DNA of 57,958 nucleotides from an uncultured Pelagibacteraceae bacterium (GTDB taxonomy: Bacteria; Pseudomonadota; Alphaproteobacteria; Pelagibacterales; AG-422-B15): NCBI GenBank assembly GCA_902634045.1, contig CACPJE010000003.1, positions 1 to 57,958 on the forward strand, given 5' to 3'. The position numbers were made by a program, and so were the translations under genes. Shown here one piece after another: positions 1 to 8,246 of this stretch. Each line of letters opens with the position of its first letter. The stretch's first letter is position 1. The notes below the pieces were generated by a model. It was not told where the DNA came from and searched no databases. It saw nothing but the letters and a program-made list of their open reading frames with translations.

Positions 1-285
1 GGAACTAAAATAGGAAGTAATGTCTTGATAAATTCAGGATCAATTGTTGAACATGATTGCAAGATTTCTGACCATGTTCAAATTTCTCCTGGCGCCTGTT
101 TGGGAGGTGCAGTTAGTGTAGGTGAAGGAAGCATTGTCGGGCTAGGTTCGAGAGTAATCCAAGGCGTAAGTATTGGAAATTATTGTATGATAGGAGCAGG
201 AACAGTAGTTACAAAAGATATTCCAAATAATTCGTTAGTATATGGAATTCCAGCAAAAAGAATTAAATCATGGTTAAGCGAATAG
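1..285 (+). CDS. Sugar N-acetyltransferase, hexapeptide-repeat (NeuD/PglD/LegH type), 5'-truncated
   Basis: The frame is open from base 1, so the N-terminal half lies outside the window. The visible 94 residues are left-handed beta-helix hexapeptide repeats (I/V-G-x-x-x pattern) ending in the usual GAGTVVTKDIP and YGIPAK signature of the NeuD/PglD family. These enzymes transfer acetyl from acetyl-CoA to an amino or hydroxyl group of a nucleotide sugar or sialic acid. The gene overlaps the next (NeuC-like) gene by 16 bases, so it is probably the LegH/PglD-like N-acetyltransferase that makes UDP-diacetylbacillosamine, the NeuC-type substrate. A NeuD-type O-acetyltransferase is the alternative; the missing N-terminus would help decide. 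Confidence 0.85.
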   Translation, partial: GTKIGSNVLINSGSIVEHDCKISDHVQISPGACLGGAVSVGEGSIVGLGSRVIQGVSIGNYCMIGAGTVVTKDIPNNSLVYGIPAKRIKSWLSE

Positions 286-1427
286 CATTTTTTACCTCGT
301 GCCGAGGAGATATTGGAATTTTAACGCCTCTTATTAAGAAAATTTATAAGACGAAGGGTTTTGAAGCTTTGCTTTTTGTTGGAGGAACCCACTTATCCAG
401 AAAATATGGCTATACTTTAAATGAGATTAAGCAAGAAGGCTTAAGAATAACTGGCAAATATAAGTATTTAACAAATTTTGATGACCCTTATAATTTGTCA
501 AGGTCAACAAACAAGTCGGGCGCTCAAGTTGCAACTTTTTTTAAAATGTTTAACTTCCATTTTGTTTGCATTTTGGGAGATAGATTTGAAAGATTACCTA
601 TAATATTAAACTCATTAATATTTAAAAAGCCAATTATTCATCTTCATGGTGGTGAGATTACTCAAGGTTTAATTGATGAACAAGTTAGACACTTAACATC
701 TAAAGCTTCTCATTTACACTTTGTTATATGCAAGGATTATGAAAATAATCTTATAAAAATTGGAGAACAAAAATCAAGAATTTTTAATTCAGGGGCATTA
801 GCTATTGATAACATCTTGAACAAGAAACAAAAAGATTCGAGGAGTTTGATTATTAATTTGGGATTAGATCCTAAAAAACCTTTTGTAATACTTACTTATC
901 ATCCAGTTTCGTTAGAATTTAAAGTATCTGCAATGCAGCAGATTAAAAATATATTTTTGGCATTAAAGAAATTTGATCTACAAATTATCATTACTGCTCC
1001 AGGCATTGAAGTGGGATCAAATGAGCTGATTAGCTTTATTAAGTCAAAAATTAAAAAGGATTTTTACAAAAAAGCTATATTCGTAGAGTCGCTTGGTTTT
1101 TCTGCACTTTATAGCTTAATTCCAAAAAGTCAGTTTGTAATAGGAAACTCTTCATTTGGTATAATTGAAGTTCCTTTTTTTAAAGTTCCAACAATCAATA
1201 TTGGAGATAGACAAAAAGGAAGATTCCTGCACGAGAGTGTAATTGGCACACGGTATGATGATAAATCAATTTCAAGAGCAATAAAATTAGCGCTAAGTAA
1301 AAGTTTTCGAATTCGTATAAAAAAAATGAAATATCATTTTGGTAACGGAAAAGCTGCAGATAAGATACTAAAGGTAATAAAAAAAACAAATATTAATCAA
1401 AAACTTTTAAGAAAGCCATTTGTATAG
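270..1427 (+). CDS. neuC: UDP-N-acetylglucosamine / UDP-diacetylbacillosamine 2-epimerase (hydrolysing), NeuC/LegG family
   Basis: This 385-residue protein has the usual NeuC length. It is expected to release UDP while inverting C2 of UDP-GlcNAc (giving ManNAc) or of UDP-diacetylbacillosamine (giving 6-deoxy-ManNAc4NAc), the first committed nonulosonate step. Visible family marks are GDRFERLP near residue 109, HGGEITQGLIDEQVRH near 131-146, SHLHFV, and a C-terminal GNSSFGIIE phosphate-binding stretch. The N-terminal family motif (T-x-T-R-A-D-Y/S-G) is degenerate here (SCRGDIG). The start overlaps the acetyltransferase end, indicating translational coupling. The neighbouring NeuD, NeuB and CBS-nucleotidyltransferase genes favour the legionaminate (LegG) role over neuraminate. 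Confidence 0.88.
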   Translation: MVKRIAFFTSCRGDIGILTPLIKKIYKTKGFEALLFVGGTHLSRKYGYTLNEIKQEGLRITGKYKYLTNFDDPYNLSRSTNKSGAQVATFFKMFNFHFVCILGDRFERLPIILNSLIFKKPIIHLHGGEITQGLIDEQVRHLTSKASHLHFVICKDYENNLIKIGEQKSRIFNSGALAIDNILNKKQKDSRSLIINLGLDPKKPFVILTYHPVSLEFKVSAMQQIKNIFLALKKFDLQIIITAPGIEVGSNELISFIKSKIKKDFYKKAIFVESLGFSALYSLIPKSQFVIGNSSFGIIEVPFFKVPTINIGDRQKGRFLHESVIGTRYDDKSISRAIKLALSKSFRIRIKKMKYHFGNGKAADKILKVIKKTNINQKLLRKPFV

Positions 1428-1441
1428 ATTTTGAAAAAATA

Positions 1442-2119
1442 ATGACAAAAAAAAGAAAAATATTGATTTTTTCTCCTCATCCTGATGATGAAACATTAGG
1501 TTGTTCCGGTTTTTTATTAAAACTCAAAAAAGAAGGTCATCAATTAAGTTGGGTTATTTTTACTGAAATTAGTGAAGATGGCGGCTGGCAAAAACAGCAT
1601 ATTAAAAGAAAGAAATCACAAATAAAGAAAATTACTAATGAATATAGTTTTAATAACGTGTTTGAATTTGGCTATGCTCCAGGAACATTAGATAAAGTAC
1701 CAATAAGTGAAATAATTTTTAAGATTAAAAAAGTATTGTCTAAATTAAAACCAGAATTAATTTTATTGCCTCATCATGCGGATATACACACAGACCATCA
1801 GGTATCACACCAAGCCATAATGAGTAGTTCAAAAAATTTTAGAAACAAATTCATTAAAACTATATTGGCATATGAGACATTGTCAGAAACAGAATTCTCA
1901 GCGCCAATACCAGAAAATGCATTTTTGCCAAATTATTATGTAGATATTACAAAGAATATGAAAAAAAAATTAGAAATTATGAAAGTTTACAGTGAAGAGG
2001 TAATGAAAGATCCTTATCCAAGATCTATTTCTAGCATCAGAGCCCTAGCAAGATTAAGAGGGTCTAGAGTGGGAGTAAAATATGCTGAGGCATATATGTT
2101 AATTCTGAATCTTCAATAA
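1442..2119 (+). CDS. PIG-L/LmbE family N-deacetylase
   Basis: A 225-residue PIG-L family protein. The zinc-binding motif SPHPDDETLG lies at residues 11-20, and the third histidine is in the HxxH-like stretch HADIHTDH near 112-119. Members are zinc-dependent amidases that remove N-acetyl groups from sugars such as GlcNAc-PI, mycothiol precursors or sugar nucleotides. It sits 14 bases after neuC and immediately before a formyltransferase. This suggests that it exposes an amine on the nonulosonate precursor for re-acylation; that role is inferred. A paralogue with the same C-terminal pattern (YETLSET, then ARxRGS and KYAEA) lies at 23502-24176. Confidence 0.85.
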   Translation: MTKKRKILIFSPHPDDETLGCSGFLLKLKKEGHQLSWVIFTEISEDGGWQKQHIKRKKSQIKKITNEYSFNNVFEFGYAPGTLDKVPISEIIFKIKKVLSKLKPELILLPHHADIHTDHQVSHQAIMSSSKNFRNKFIKTILAYETLSETEFSAPIPENAFLPNYYVDITKNMKKKLEIMKVYSEEVMKDPYPRSISSIRALARLRGSRVGVKYAEAYMLILNLQ

Positions 2120-2120
2120 G

Positions 2121-2988
2121 ATGAGAATAATTATAATTGGGGGTTTAACTAATGGAAAAATTCTTATTGATTACTTTAGAAATAAAAAAGATGTTAGCAT
2201 TGAATTGATTATTACTCATCCGTATAAAAAAGAAATACCTAGGATAGTTAATTTGAATTATTTGAAAAAGTATATTTGACTTAGACGTAAATAAATATTC
2301 AGAAACTATTAAAAAAATTAATCCAGATATAATATTTTTATTGGGATGGTCTGGAATGATTAATAAATCAATTATAAAAATCCCAAAGATAGGGATAATT
2401 GGTTTTCATCCGTCTAAACTGCCATTGTATAGAGGAAGATCTACTATTGCTTGGCAAATAGAGGAAGGGGTAAGAAGTTCAGCATATACTGCCTTTTTTG
2501 TTAATTCTAAACCAGATGCTGGCGACGTAATACTCTCTCAAAATTTCATCATAAATAAAGATGATTACGTGAATGATGTCTTAAATAAAGTCGATAAGGC
2601 ATTAAAAAAGATGCTTCCTAGAATTTATAAAATGATGAAATCAAATAGTTTTCCAAGAGTAAAACAAAATTTAAAAAAAGGTTTTTATAAGACTTTGAGA
2701 AGTGATAATAATTCAATAATTGTATGGAATAGAAAAGCTTTAGAGATTTTTAATAAGATACGTGCCGTTTCCCATCCATACCCAGGAGCTTTCTTTTTAT
2801 TAAACGGTAAAAGAGTGAGTGCATGGTATTCGAAAATAATTAAGAATAATCAACAAAAGGTCAGGAAACCAGGTACAGTTGTAAAGAAATCTAAAGATTA
2901 TATAGTTGTAATGACTAAAGATAAATTAATTAAAGTTTTTCTAAAAAAATATGAAAAAAAGAAAAAAAAAAGTTTTTATAATTGCTGA
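2121..2988 (+). pseudogene. Sugar N-formyltransferase (Fmt/ArnA/VioF-like), interrupted by a frameshift
   Basis: An ATG at 2121, one base after the deacetylase stop, opens a frame (MRIIIIGGLTNGK...) that hits TGA at 2277. The family continues in the frame one base ahead (FDLDVNKYSETIKKINPDII) to 2988. Removing one T from the TTT at 2275-2277 would join them as a protein of about 288 residues. The downstream part has the formyl-THF transferase core: HPSKLPLYRGR near 2407 and PDAGD near 2512, holding the family's Asp. The Asn of the usual Asn-x-His pair is Gly (GFH). Enzymes of this fold formylate amino sugars with 10-formyl-THF. It could be a real pseudogene, a sequencing or assembly error, or a decoded frameshift. 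The last 38 bases overlap neuB. Confidence 0.75.
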
Positions 2989-3967
2989 AGCTGGTTGTAA
3001 CCATAATGGCAAAATTTCAATTGCAAAGAAACTAATTGATATTGCTTCAAAAGCTAAAGCAGATGCAATAAAGTTTCAAACTTTTAACGTTGATGAATTA
3101 GTTACTAAAAATGCACCAAAAGCAAAGTATGCCCTAGAGCATACGGAAAAATTTGAGACCCAGTATGAAATGCAGAAAAGGCTTCAACTCTCTTTTAAAG
3201 ATCATGTAAAATTGAAAGTATATTGTAAAAAAAAGAAGATTGAATTTATTTCATCGACATTTGACATACTTAGTACTGAAATACTTAAAAAGCTGCAGGT
3301 AAGAACTATTAAGATTCCTTCAGGAGAAATAAACAACCTTCCTAATTTAAAGCGAATAGGATCACTAGGAAAAAAAATAATACTATCGACAGGAATGTCA
3401 TCTATAAATGATATTAGAGTGGCTATAAAGATATTAGAAAAGGCAGGTACAAATAAAAAGAATATAGTTTTACTTCATTGTACAACTGATTACCCTGCAA
3501 AAATTGGTGATGTAAATTTACTTGCTATGAATGAAATTAGAAATAAATTTAAAATGGAAGTTGGTTATTCCGATCATACCTTAGGAATTGATATAAGTTT
3601 AGCAGCTGTTGCTTTGGGAGCATCAGTTATAGAAAAACACATAACTCTTGATAGAAAAATGAAAGGACCCGACCATTATGCAAGTCTTGAAGAAAATGAG
3701 TTTAATAAATTAGTAAAGAGTATAAGAAATTTAGAATTAGCATTAGGGGATGGCAAAAAGAAGCCTAAAAAAAATGAATTGAAGAATTTATATGCTGTGA
3801 GAAAATCAATCAAAGCAAGAAAAAATATTGAAAAAGGACAGCTTTTTAGTGAAAATAATCTTTTAGTAGCTAGACCAGGCAAAGGCCTATCGCCATTGAA
3901 ATGGGAAGAAGTTATTGGTAGAAAGGCGAGAAAAAATTTTAAAATTGGTCAAGATATAAAATTATAA
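2951..3967 (+). CDS. neuB: N-acylneuraminate/legionaminate synthase
   Basis: A 338-residue NeuB-family enzyme that condenses phosphoenolpyruvate with a ManNAc-type sugar to give the nine-carbon nonulosonate. The N-terminal TIM barrel starts at IIAEAGCNHNG (about residues 10-20) and carries KFQTF, STPFD-like SSTFD, IKIPSGE and GYSDHTLG motifs. The C-terminal antifreeze-like SAF domain covers about residues 278-338 and includes the substrate-contacting RKSI arginine and ARPGKG. The start overlaps the formyltransferase by 38 bases across a run of ten A. Its stop shares a base with the next start (TAATG). The sugar product cannot be set from sequence; the context favours legionaminate-type. Confidence 0.92.
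   Translation: MKKRKKKVFIIAEAGCNHNGKISIAKKLIDIASKAKADAIKFQTFNVDELVTKNAPKAKYALEHTEKFETQYEMQKRLQLSFKDHVKLKVYCKKKKIEFISSTFDILSTEILKKLQVRTIKIPSGEINNLPNLKRIGSLGKKIILSTGMSSINDIRVAIKILEKAGTNKKNIVLLHCTTDYPAKIGDVNLLAMNEIRNKFKMEVGYSDHTLGIDISLAAVALGASVIEKHITLDRKMKGPDHYASLEENEFNKLVKSIRNLELALGDGKKKPKKNELKNLYAVRKSIKARKNIEKGQLFSENNLLVARPGKGLSPLKWEEVIGRKARKNFKIGQDIKL
2962..2971 (+). other. Run of ten A in the formyltransferase/neuB overlap
   Basis: Ten consecutive A lie where the formyltransferase C-terminus (frame 1) and the neuB N-terminus (frame 2) overlap. Such runs favour RNA polymerase or ribosome slippage. Loss of one A would fuse the two products in one frame. Confidence 0.5.
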
Positions 3968-5019
3968 TGAAAAATTTAAAAATTAAAGAAAATCAGAGCA
4001 TCTATAATGCTATGAAAATGCTTCAAAAAACAGCTGAAGGATGTCTTATAGTTGTGGACGCCAAAAATACTTTTAAAGGAACTTTAACTGACGGAGATAT
4101 TAGAAGGTATATACTTAAGGGCAATAATATTAATGGTAATATTAAATTGGCTTTTAAAAAGCAACCTACTTTTTTTAACATTAATAATCTTAACTTCTCA
4201 AAAATTGCGAAAATCCTAAACAAAAATAATTTGCCTCTTATCCCTATAGTTAATGATCAAAATAAGGTGGTTGATTACTATAATAGAAAAAGACTAATTA
4301 ATAAAAAGGTTGAGCAAAGAGCGAGAAAGAGACTGAATGTAGATGTAGTGATTATGGCTGGTGGAAAAGGAACGAGACTTAAGCCATTTTCTCAGATATT
4401 ACCTAAACCACTAATCCCAATTAATGAAAAGACTTTAATCGAACACATCATTGATAAGTTTAGAGAAAGTGGAATGAGCAAATTTTATTTCACAATAAAT
4501 TATAAGAGTAAAATAATTAAATCATTTTTTTCAGAGTTAGATAAAGATTATAAGGTTACTTTTGTTCAGGAACAGAAAGAGCTAGGTACTGCAGGTGGAC
4601 TTTCAAAGCTCATAAAACAAATTAAAAAACCTTTTTTTATTAGTAATTGCGATACAATAATTAATGAGGACTATCAGAAAATATACGATTTTCATAAGAA
4701 AGAAAAAAATCATCTGACTTTAGTTGCGGCAATGAAAAGGTATGTAATTCCTTTTGGAATCTGTGAAGTAGACAATATTGGTCAAATCAAATTAATAAAA
4801 GAAAAACCATCTAATGATTATCTAATAAATACGGGAATGTATGTTTTAAACCCAGAATTATTAAAATTAATTCCAAAAAATAAGAAATTTGATTTTACAG
4901 AACTTATAAATTTAGCAGTAAAGATGAATAAGAAAATAAGTGTTTACCCCATTGTTGAAGATGCCTGGATTGATGTAGGTCAATGGCCTGAATATAAGAA
5001 ATCATTAAGTTTATTATGA
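3967..5019 (+). CDS. CBS-domain nucleotidyltransferase (PtmE/LegA-like sugar-1-phosphate guanylyltransferase)
   Basis: A 350-residue fusion: two CBS repeats in about residues 1-115 (TDGDIRRYIL; LPLIPIVNDQNKVVDYY), then an NTP_transferase domain from about 122 with MAGGKGTRLKPFS, the Mg-binding SNCD motif, and a C-terminal DVGQWPEY. This CBS plus sugar-1-phosphate nucleotidyltransferase layout is that of PtmE, which makes GDP-glucosamine for the Campylobacter legionaminate route. Its position between neuB and the CMP-transferase matches leg loci. The nucleotide specificity (GTP) is inferred from context, not from residues. CBS domains may bind adenine nucleotides and regulate flux. Confidence 0.85.
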   Translation: MKNLKIKENQSIYNAMKMLQKTAEGCLIVVDAKNTFKGTLTDGDIRRYILKGNNINGNIKLAFKKQPTFFNINNLNFSKIAKILNKNNLPLIPIVNDQNKVVDYYNRKRLINKKVEQRARKRLNVDVVIMAGGKGTRLKPFSQILPKPLIPINEKTLIEHIIDKFRESGMSKFYFTINYKSKIIKSFFSELDKDYKVTFVQEQKELGTAGGLSKLIKQIKKPFFISNCDTIINEDYQKIYDFHKKEKNHLTLVAAMKRYVIPFGICEVDNIGQIKLIKEKPSNDYLINTGMYVLNPELLKLIPKNKKFDFTELINLAVKMNKKISVYPIVEDAWIDVGQWPEYKKSLSLL

Positions 5020-5702
5020 TTAATAAAAGAAAAATTGTTGCCGTAATACCTGCAAGAGGCGGCAGCAAGGGAATTAAGAATAAAAACCTTTTAAAATTAA
5101 ATGGTATTTCGTTAACAGAAATAGCAATAAAGGAAAGTTTAAAATCAAAACTTATTGATTCAGTAATTCTATCAAGTAATTCAAATAAGATATTAAATAT
5201 AGGAAGAAAATTTAAAAATTTGATTATTCATCAAAGGAAAAAAAATCTTTCTAATGATAAATCTCAGATTGTAGATGTATTAATTGATATACTAAATACT
5301 TTTTCAGATTATGATATTATTGTACTATTGCAGCCAACTAATCCATTTAGAAGAAGCAAAGATATAGATGAATGTATTAGGAAGATGATTAAAGGCAAAT
5401 ATCAGACAGCCATCACTGTTTCTGAACTAGATTATGATCCTAGGTGGTTTTTTGAAATATCTCCATCAGGAAGTTTGAAGCCAATACTCAAAAAATTTCC
5501 TAAGTCTACAAATAGGCAAGATAAAGGAAAATTTTTCAAATTTTCTGGGAATATATATATATCTCATGTTAAATGGTTAAAATCAAAAAAAACATTTGTA
5601 TCAAATAGAACTTTAAGCTATTTAGTTAAAAATCAGCCTAATATTGATATTGATAATTCTATGGATTTTGAACTAGCAAAATTAACATTAAAAAAAATTT
5701 GA
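5016..5702 (+). CDS. neuA: CMP-nonulosonate synthetase (acylneuraminate cytidylyltransferase)
   Basis: A 228-residue protein of the NeuA/LegF/PseF class that activates the nonulosonate with CTP before glycosyl transfer. The N-terminal nucleotide-binding motif is AVIPARGGSKGIKNKN (about residues 9-24), and QPTNPFR (about 107-113) is the conserved substrate loop. The conserved C-terminal aspartates lie in NIDIDNSMDFELA. It lacks the extra phosphatase or esterase domain seen in longer NeuA proteins. Its start overlaps the preceding stop by four bases (ATGA). It closes the nonulosonate operon segment. Confidence 0.9.
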   Translation: MINKRKIVAVIPARGGSKGIKNKNLLKLNGISLTEIAIKESLKSKLIDSVILSSNSNKILNIGRKFKNLIIHQRKKNLSNDKSQIVDVLIDILNTFSDYDIIVLLQPTNPFRRSKDIDECIRKMIKGKYQTAITVSELDYDPRWFFEISPSGSLKPILKKFPKSTNRQDKGKFFKFSGNIYISHVKWLKSKKTFVSNRTLSYLVKNQPNIDIDNSMDFELAKLTLKKI

Positions 5703-5743
5703 GTTAAATTTATATAATTTATTAGCTTTATAGAAAAACAGTT

Positions 5744-6790
5744 ATGATTGAAAACTCTGGAATAAATAATAATAAATCTGAATTTGATCTCTATAATTTT
5801 TTATTTTTACTTTGGAAATATAAGGTATTGATATCTTTGATTCCGGCAATTGTTTTAGTGATATCTTTATTTTTATTTAAAAACAATACATCTCATCTTA
5901 TCTATAAGAATGAAATTTTTATTGACTATCAAACTATGTCAGGTGTTTCACAATATGCTGATACATCTGCCCCAGATATTATGACGTTATTAGTTCAAGC
6001 TTGCAGAGAGAAACACAACTTTTTCAAATTTATAGAAGATAATCCACAAAAAGAAATAATAAAAAACATGATTAATGGTAAAAGGTTAAAATGCAAATAC
6101 GATAGTCAAGAAAATAGGATTTATATTATCGTTGAAAATTATTTAGTAAAAGACCAGACTCAAATAGAAGATTTGGCATACTTTCCATTTATCTTTTTTA
6201 ATTTTATTGAAGAAAATATAAATGAAAAAATTACTAGATATTATGAATCAAAAATTGAATTTAGAAAAAATTCGATAGAAAAAAAATTAAATGATACAAA
6301 AACTCAAATAAATATTCAAAGATCTACTATTAAAGATGAGTATAAAAGTGCTATAAGTCAATTAAAGATGCATTTGAAAATAGCTGAACATAATAAGATA
6401 TATGAACCTACAGAAGAAGCTCCAGGCGTTTCGCTTGAAGAAGCTGACAGTTCAACACTTTTTTTAAATGGTACAAATGTATTGAATATGTTTATAGCTT
6501 CATTTGATGAAGTGTATCAAAAAGAAACGTTTGATTCATCTGAGTTAAGATTTTTAAAAGAGAAAATGCAAAAACACGAAGCTGAGAAAAAAAGCCTAAT
6601 AGAATCTGATTTTTTTCAATTAAAGCCTTTCAAGAATCTAAATGTATTAATTTTTCAGAAGGATAACGAATATCTTTCAATTAGTAGCCCTCAAAATTTA
6701 ATGCCAATCTTCCTTTTTCTTGCTGCTTTTGGGCTTTTAGTACTGTTTATTGTATTATTTGAGGGTTTTAAACTAAGATTTTCAAAATAA
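5744..6790 (+). CDS. Wzz-like polysaccharide chain-length determinant
   Basis: A 348-residue inner-membrane protein with the Wzz/PCP-1 layout: a short cytoplasmic N-terminus, a first membrane helix at about residues 30-47, a long periplasmic coiled-coil region of about 270 residues, and a second helix at about 320-342 followed by a short basic tail. These proteins set the modal length of Wzy-dependent glycans. No Walker motif or kinase domain is fused to it. Sequence similarity is weak (the N-terminal DLYNFLFLLWKYK resembles the Wzz domain start), so the assignment rests mainly on topology and on the Wzy-like gene that follows. Confidence 0.7.
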   Translation: MIENSGINNNKSEFDLYNFLFLLWKYKVLISLIPAIVLVISLFLFKNNTSHLIYKNEIFIDYQTMSGVSQYADTSAPDIMTLLVQACREKHNFFKFIEDNPQKEIIKNMINGKRLKCKYDSQENRIYIIVENYLVKDQTQIEDLAYFPFIFFNFIEENINEKITRYYESKIEFRKNSIEKKLNDTKTQINIQRSTIKDEYKSAISQLKMHLKIAEHNKIYEPTEEAPGVSLEEADSSTLFLNGTNVLNMFIASFDEVYQKETFDSSELRFLKEKMQKHEAEKKSLIESDFFQLKPFKNLNVLIFQKDNEYLSISSPQNLMPIFLFLAAFGLLVLFIVLFEGFKLRFSK

Positions 6791-6812
6791 ATTTTATAGC
6801 ACAAAATCTTAA

Positions 6813-8117
6813 ATGGATCTTATAAGTAATAAAATTTTTATTGATCCCAAATCTAAAAGTATTCTACTTTATTGTCTTTCAACTGTTATTTTTTTACATT
6901 TCCTAAAAGATGTATTTTCCTTTTACTATGTAATACTTGGAATAGTTTATTTTATTGTACTTGTATTATTTTTTATTGAAGGCAGGCTTCATTTAGCGAA
7001 AAACTCAACTAGTGTTTTATTTTTAACATTTTATTTTCTAATTATATTTTCTGTAATCTACTCATTGCAGTATTATTTAATTCCTTTGGGATGGAACGAT
7101 TTTTTTGATTCAAAACATCTTTTCAATGCTGCCAGTAGAATCCTTATTATGCCAACTATTGTATTTATGTTTGGATTCTTGATTATATCGAAAAAAAAAT
7201 TGGATACAGTTATTAAATTGTATCTTTTCTTTTTTCTTCTTGGTTCGCTATCAATGATAATACAGCAGTATTTTGGATTAATAGAAGCATTTGGCATTCC
7301 AAGAACAAAAAGGTATATAGGACTATTACCATACTCATCATCATTAGGGAATATAACAGTGTATGGATCTGCAGTAGGAATCGCGATACTTGTTGCAGCA
7401 ATGTATACACAGATTAAGTTATCAACTAAATCAATACTTATTATTTTTTTTATAGTTGGGGCATTACTAACTATGCAAAAGAATTCTCTAGTTAATGTTT
7501 TGATTGCCATTTCTTTCGCTTTTATAATTTTAAACTTTAAACAAAAGTTAATATTTTTTTTATATCTATTTTCTTTATTGCTCGGAGTTTTTTTTATTTT
7601 CCCAGATTTATACATAAATCTATTATCTTTATTAAGTAATACTTTTGGATTTGATATTGGAGGAACAAAAAATTATGGTCTTTATGGGTCTATTTTAGAT
7701 AGGTTTACGGATCGATTTACTGGAAGAAACTGGCTTATTGAGCCAGAAACTCTGCAAGAAATTATATTTGGCTGGGGTCTCCTTGGGGGCACAGGAACTT
7801 TGGGATTAGTTTTTGACCATTCAGATTCAGGAATGTTTTTTGCTTTAGCTAGCCCACATAACCAACTTTTGTCTTTGTATCTAATAGGAGGTATTTTATT
7901 ATTAGCAGTATTTTTATTACTAACAATTTCTTTGCAGATAAATCTTTATAAAAGATATGTAAACAGTGGAGACTTGAATGCAAGAATTTTTTTCTATAGT
8001 AATTTTATTTTCTTTATAAATTTGATTGTTGCAGATGGTTCGCTATTTCAACCCTTTATTTCATTTATTTTTTACTTATCCATTTATTATGCTATCTTTA
8101 ACAGAAGAGAGGCCTAA
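6813..8117 (+). CDS. O-antigen polymerase/ligase-like membrane protein (Wzy or WaaL)
   Basis: A 434-residue protein made almost wholly of hydrophobic helices (about ten to twelve). A larger periplasmic loop near residues 270-340 ends in ASPHNQLLSLYLIGG, the H-N-x-x-L signature of the Wzy_C/O-antigen ligase superfamily. Such proteins polymerise lipid-linked repeat units or ligate glycan to an acceptor. Sequence alone rarely separates Wzy from WaaL. Its place directly after a Wzz-like gene favours polymerase. The codon use is very AT-rich and TTT/ATT-heavy, as expected for this class. Confidence 0.75.
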   Translation: MDLISNKIFIDPKSKSILLYCLSTVIFLHFLKDVFSFYYVILGIVYFIVLVLFFIEGRLHLAKNSTSVLFLTFYFLIIFSVIYSLQYYLIPLGWNDFFDSKHLFNAASRILIMPTIVFMFGFLIISKKKLDTVIKLYLFFFLLGSLSMIIQQYFGLIEAFGIPRTKRYIGLLPYSSSLGNITVYGSAVGIAILVAAMYTQIKLSTKSILIIFFIVGALLTMQKNSLVNVLIAISFAFIILNFKQKLIFFLYLFSLLLGVFFIFPDLYINLLSLLSNTFGFDIGGTKNYGLYGSILDRFTDRFTGRNWLIEPETLQEIIFGWGLLGGTGTLGLVFDHSDSGMFFALASPHNQLLSLYLIGGILLLAVFLLLTISLQINLYKRYVNSGDLNARIFFYSNFIFFINLIVADGSLFQPFISFIFYLSIYYAIFNRREA

Positions 8118-8246
8118 TATCAAAGTTAAGAGCTTGATAAGAGTTAATATAAGTAGTAAGTATAATGAAAAAATAATATATTTAGTTAATTTTTTAATCT
8201 ATTGATTAATAAATGATATTTAAGTTTAAAGAAAATTATTTATAAA

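Noticed and set aside
7073-7615. A 180-codon open frame antisense to the Wzy/WaaL-like gene
   Set aside because: It mirrors membrane-helix codons (TTT/ATT-rich sense gives AAA/AAT-rich antisense), has no recognisable domain, and the sense gene has the HNQLL family signature.
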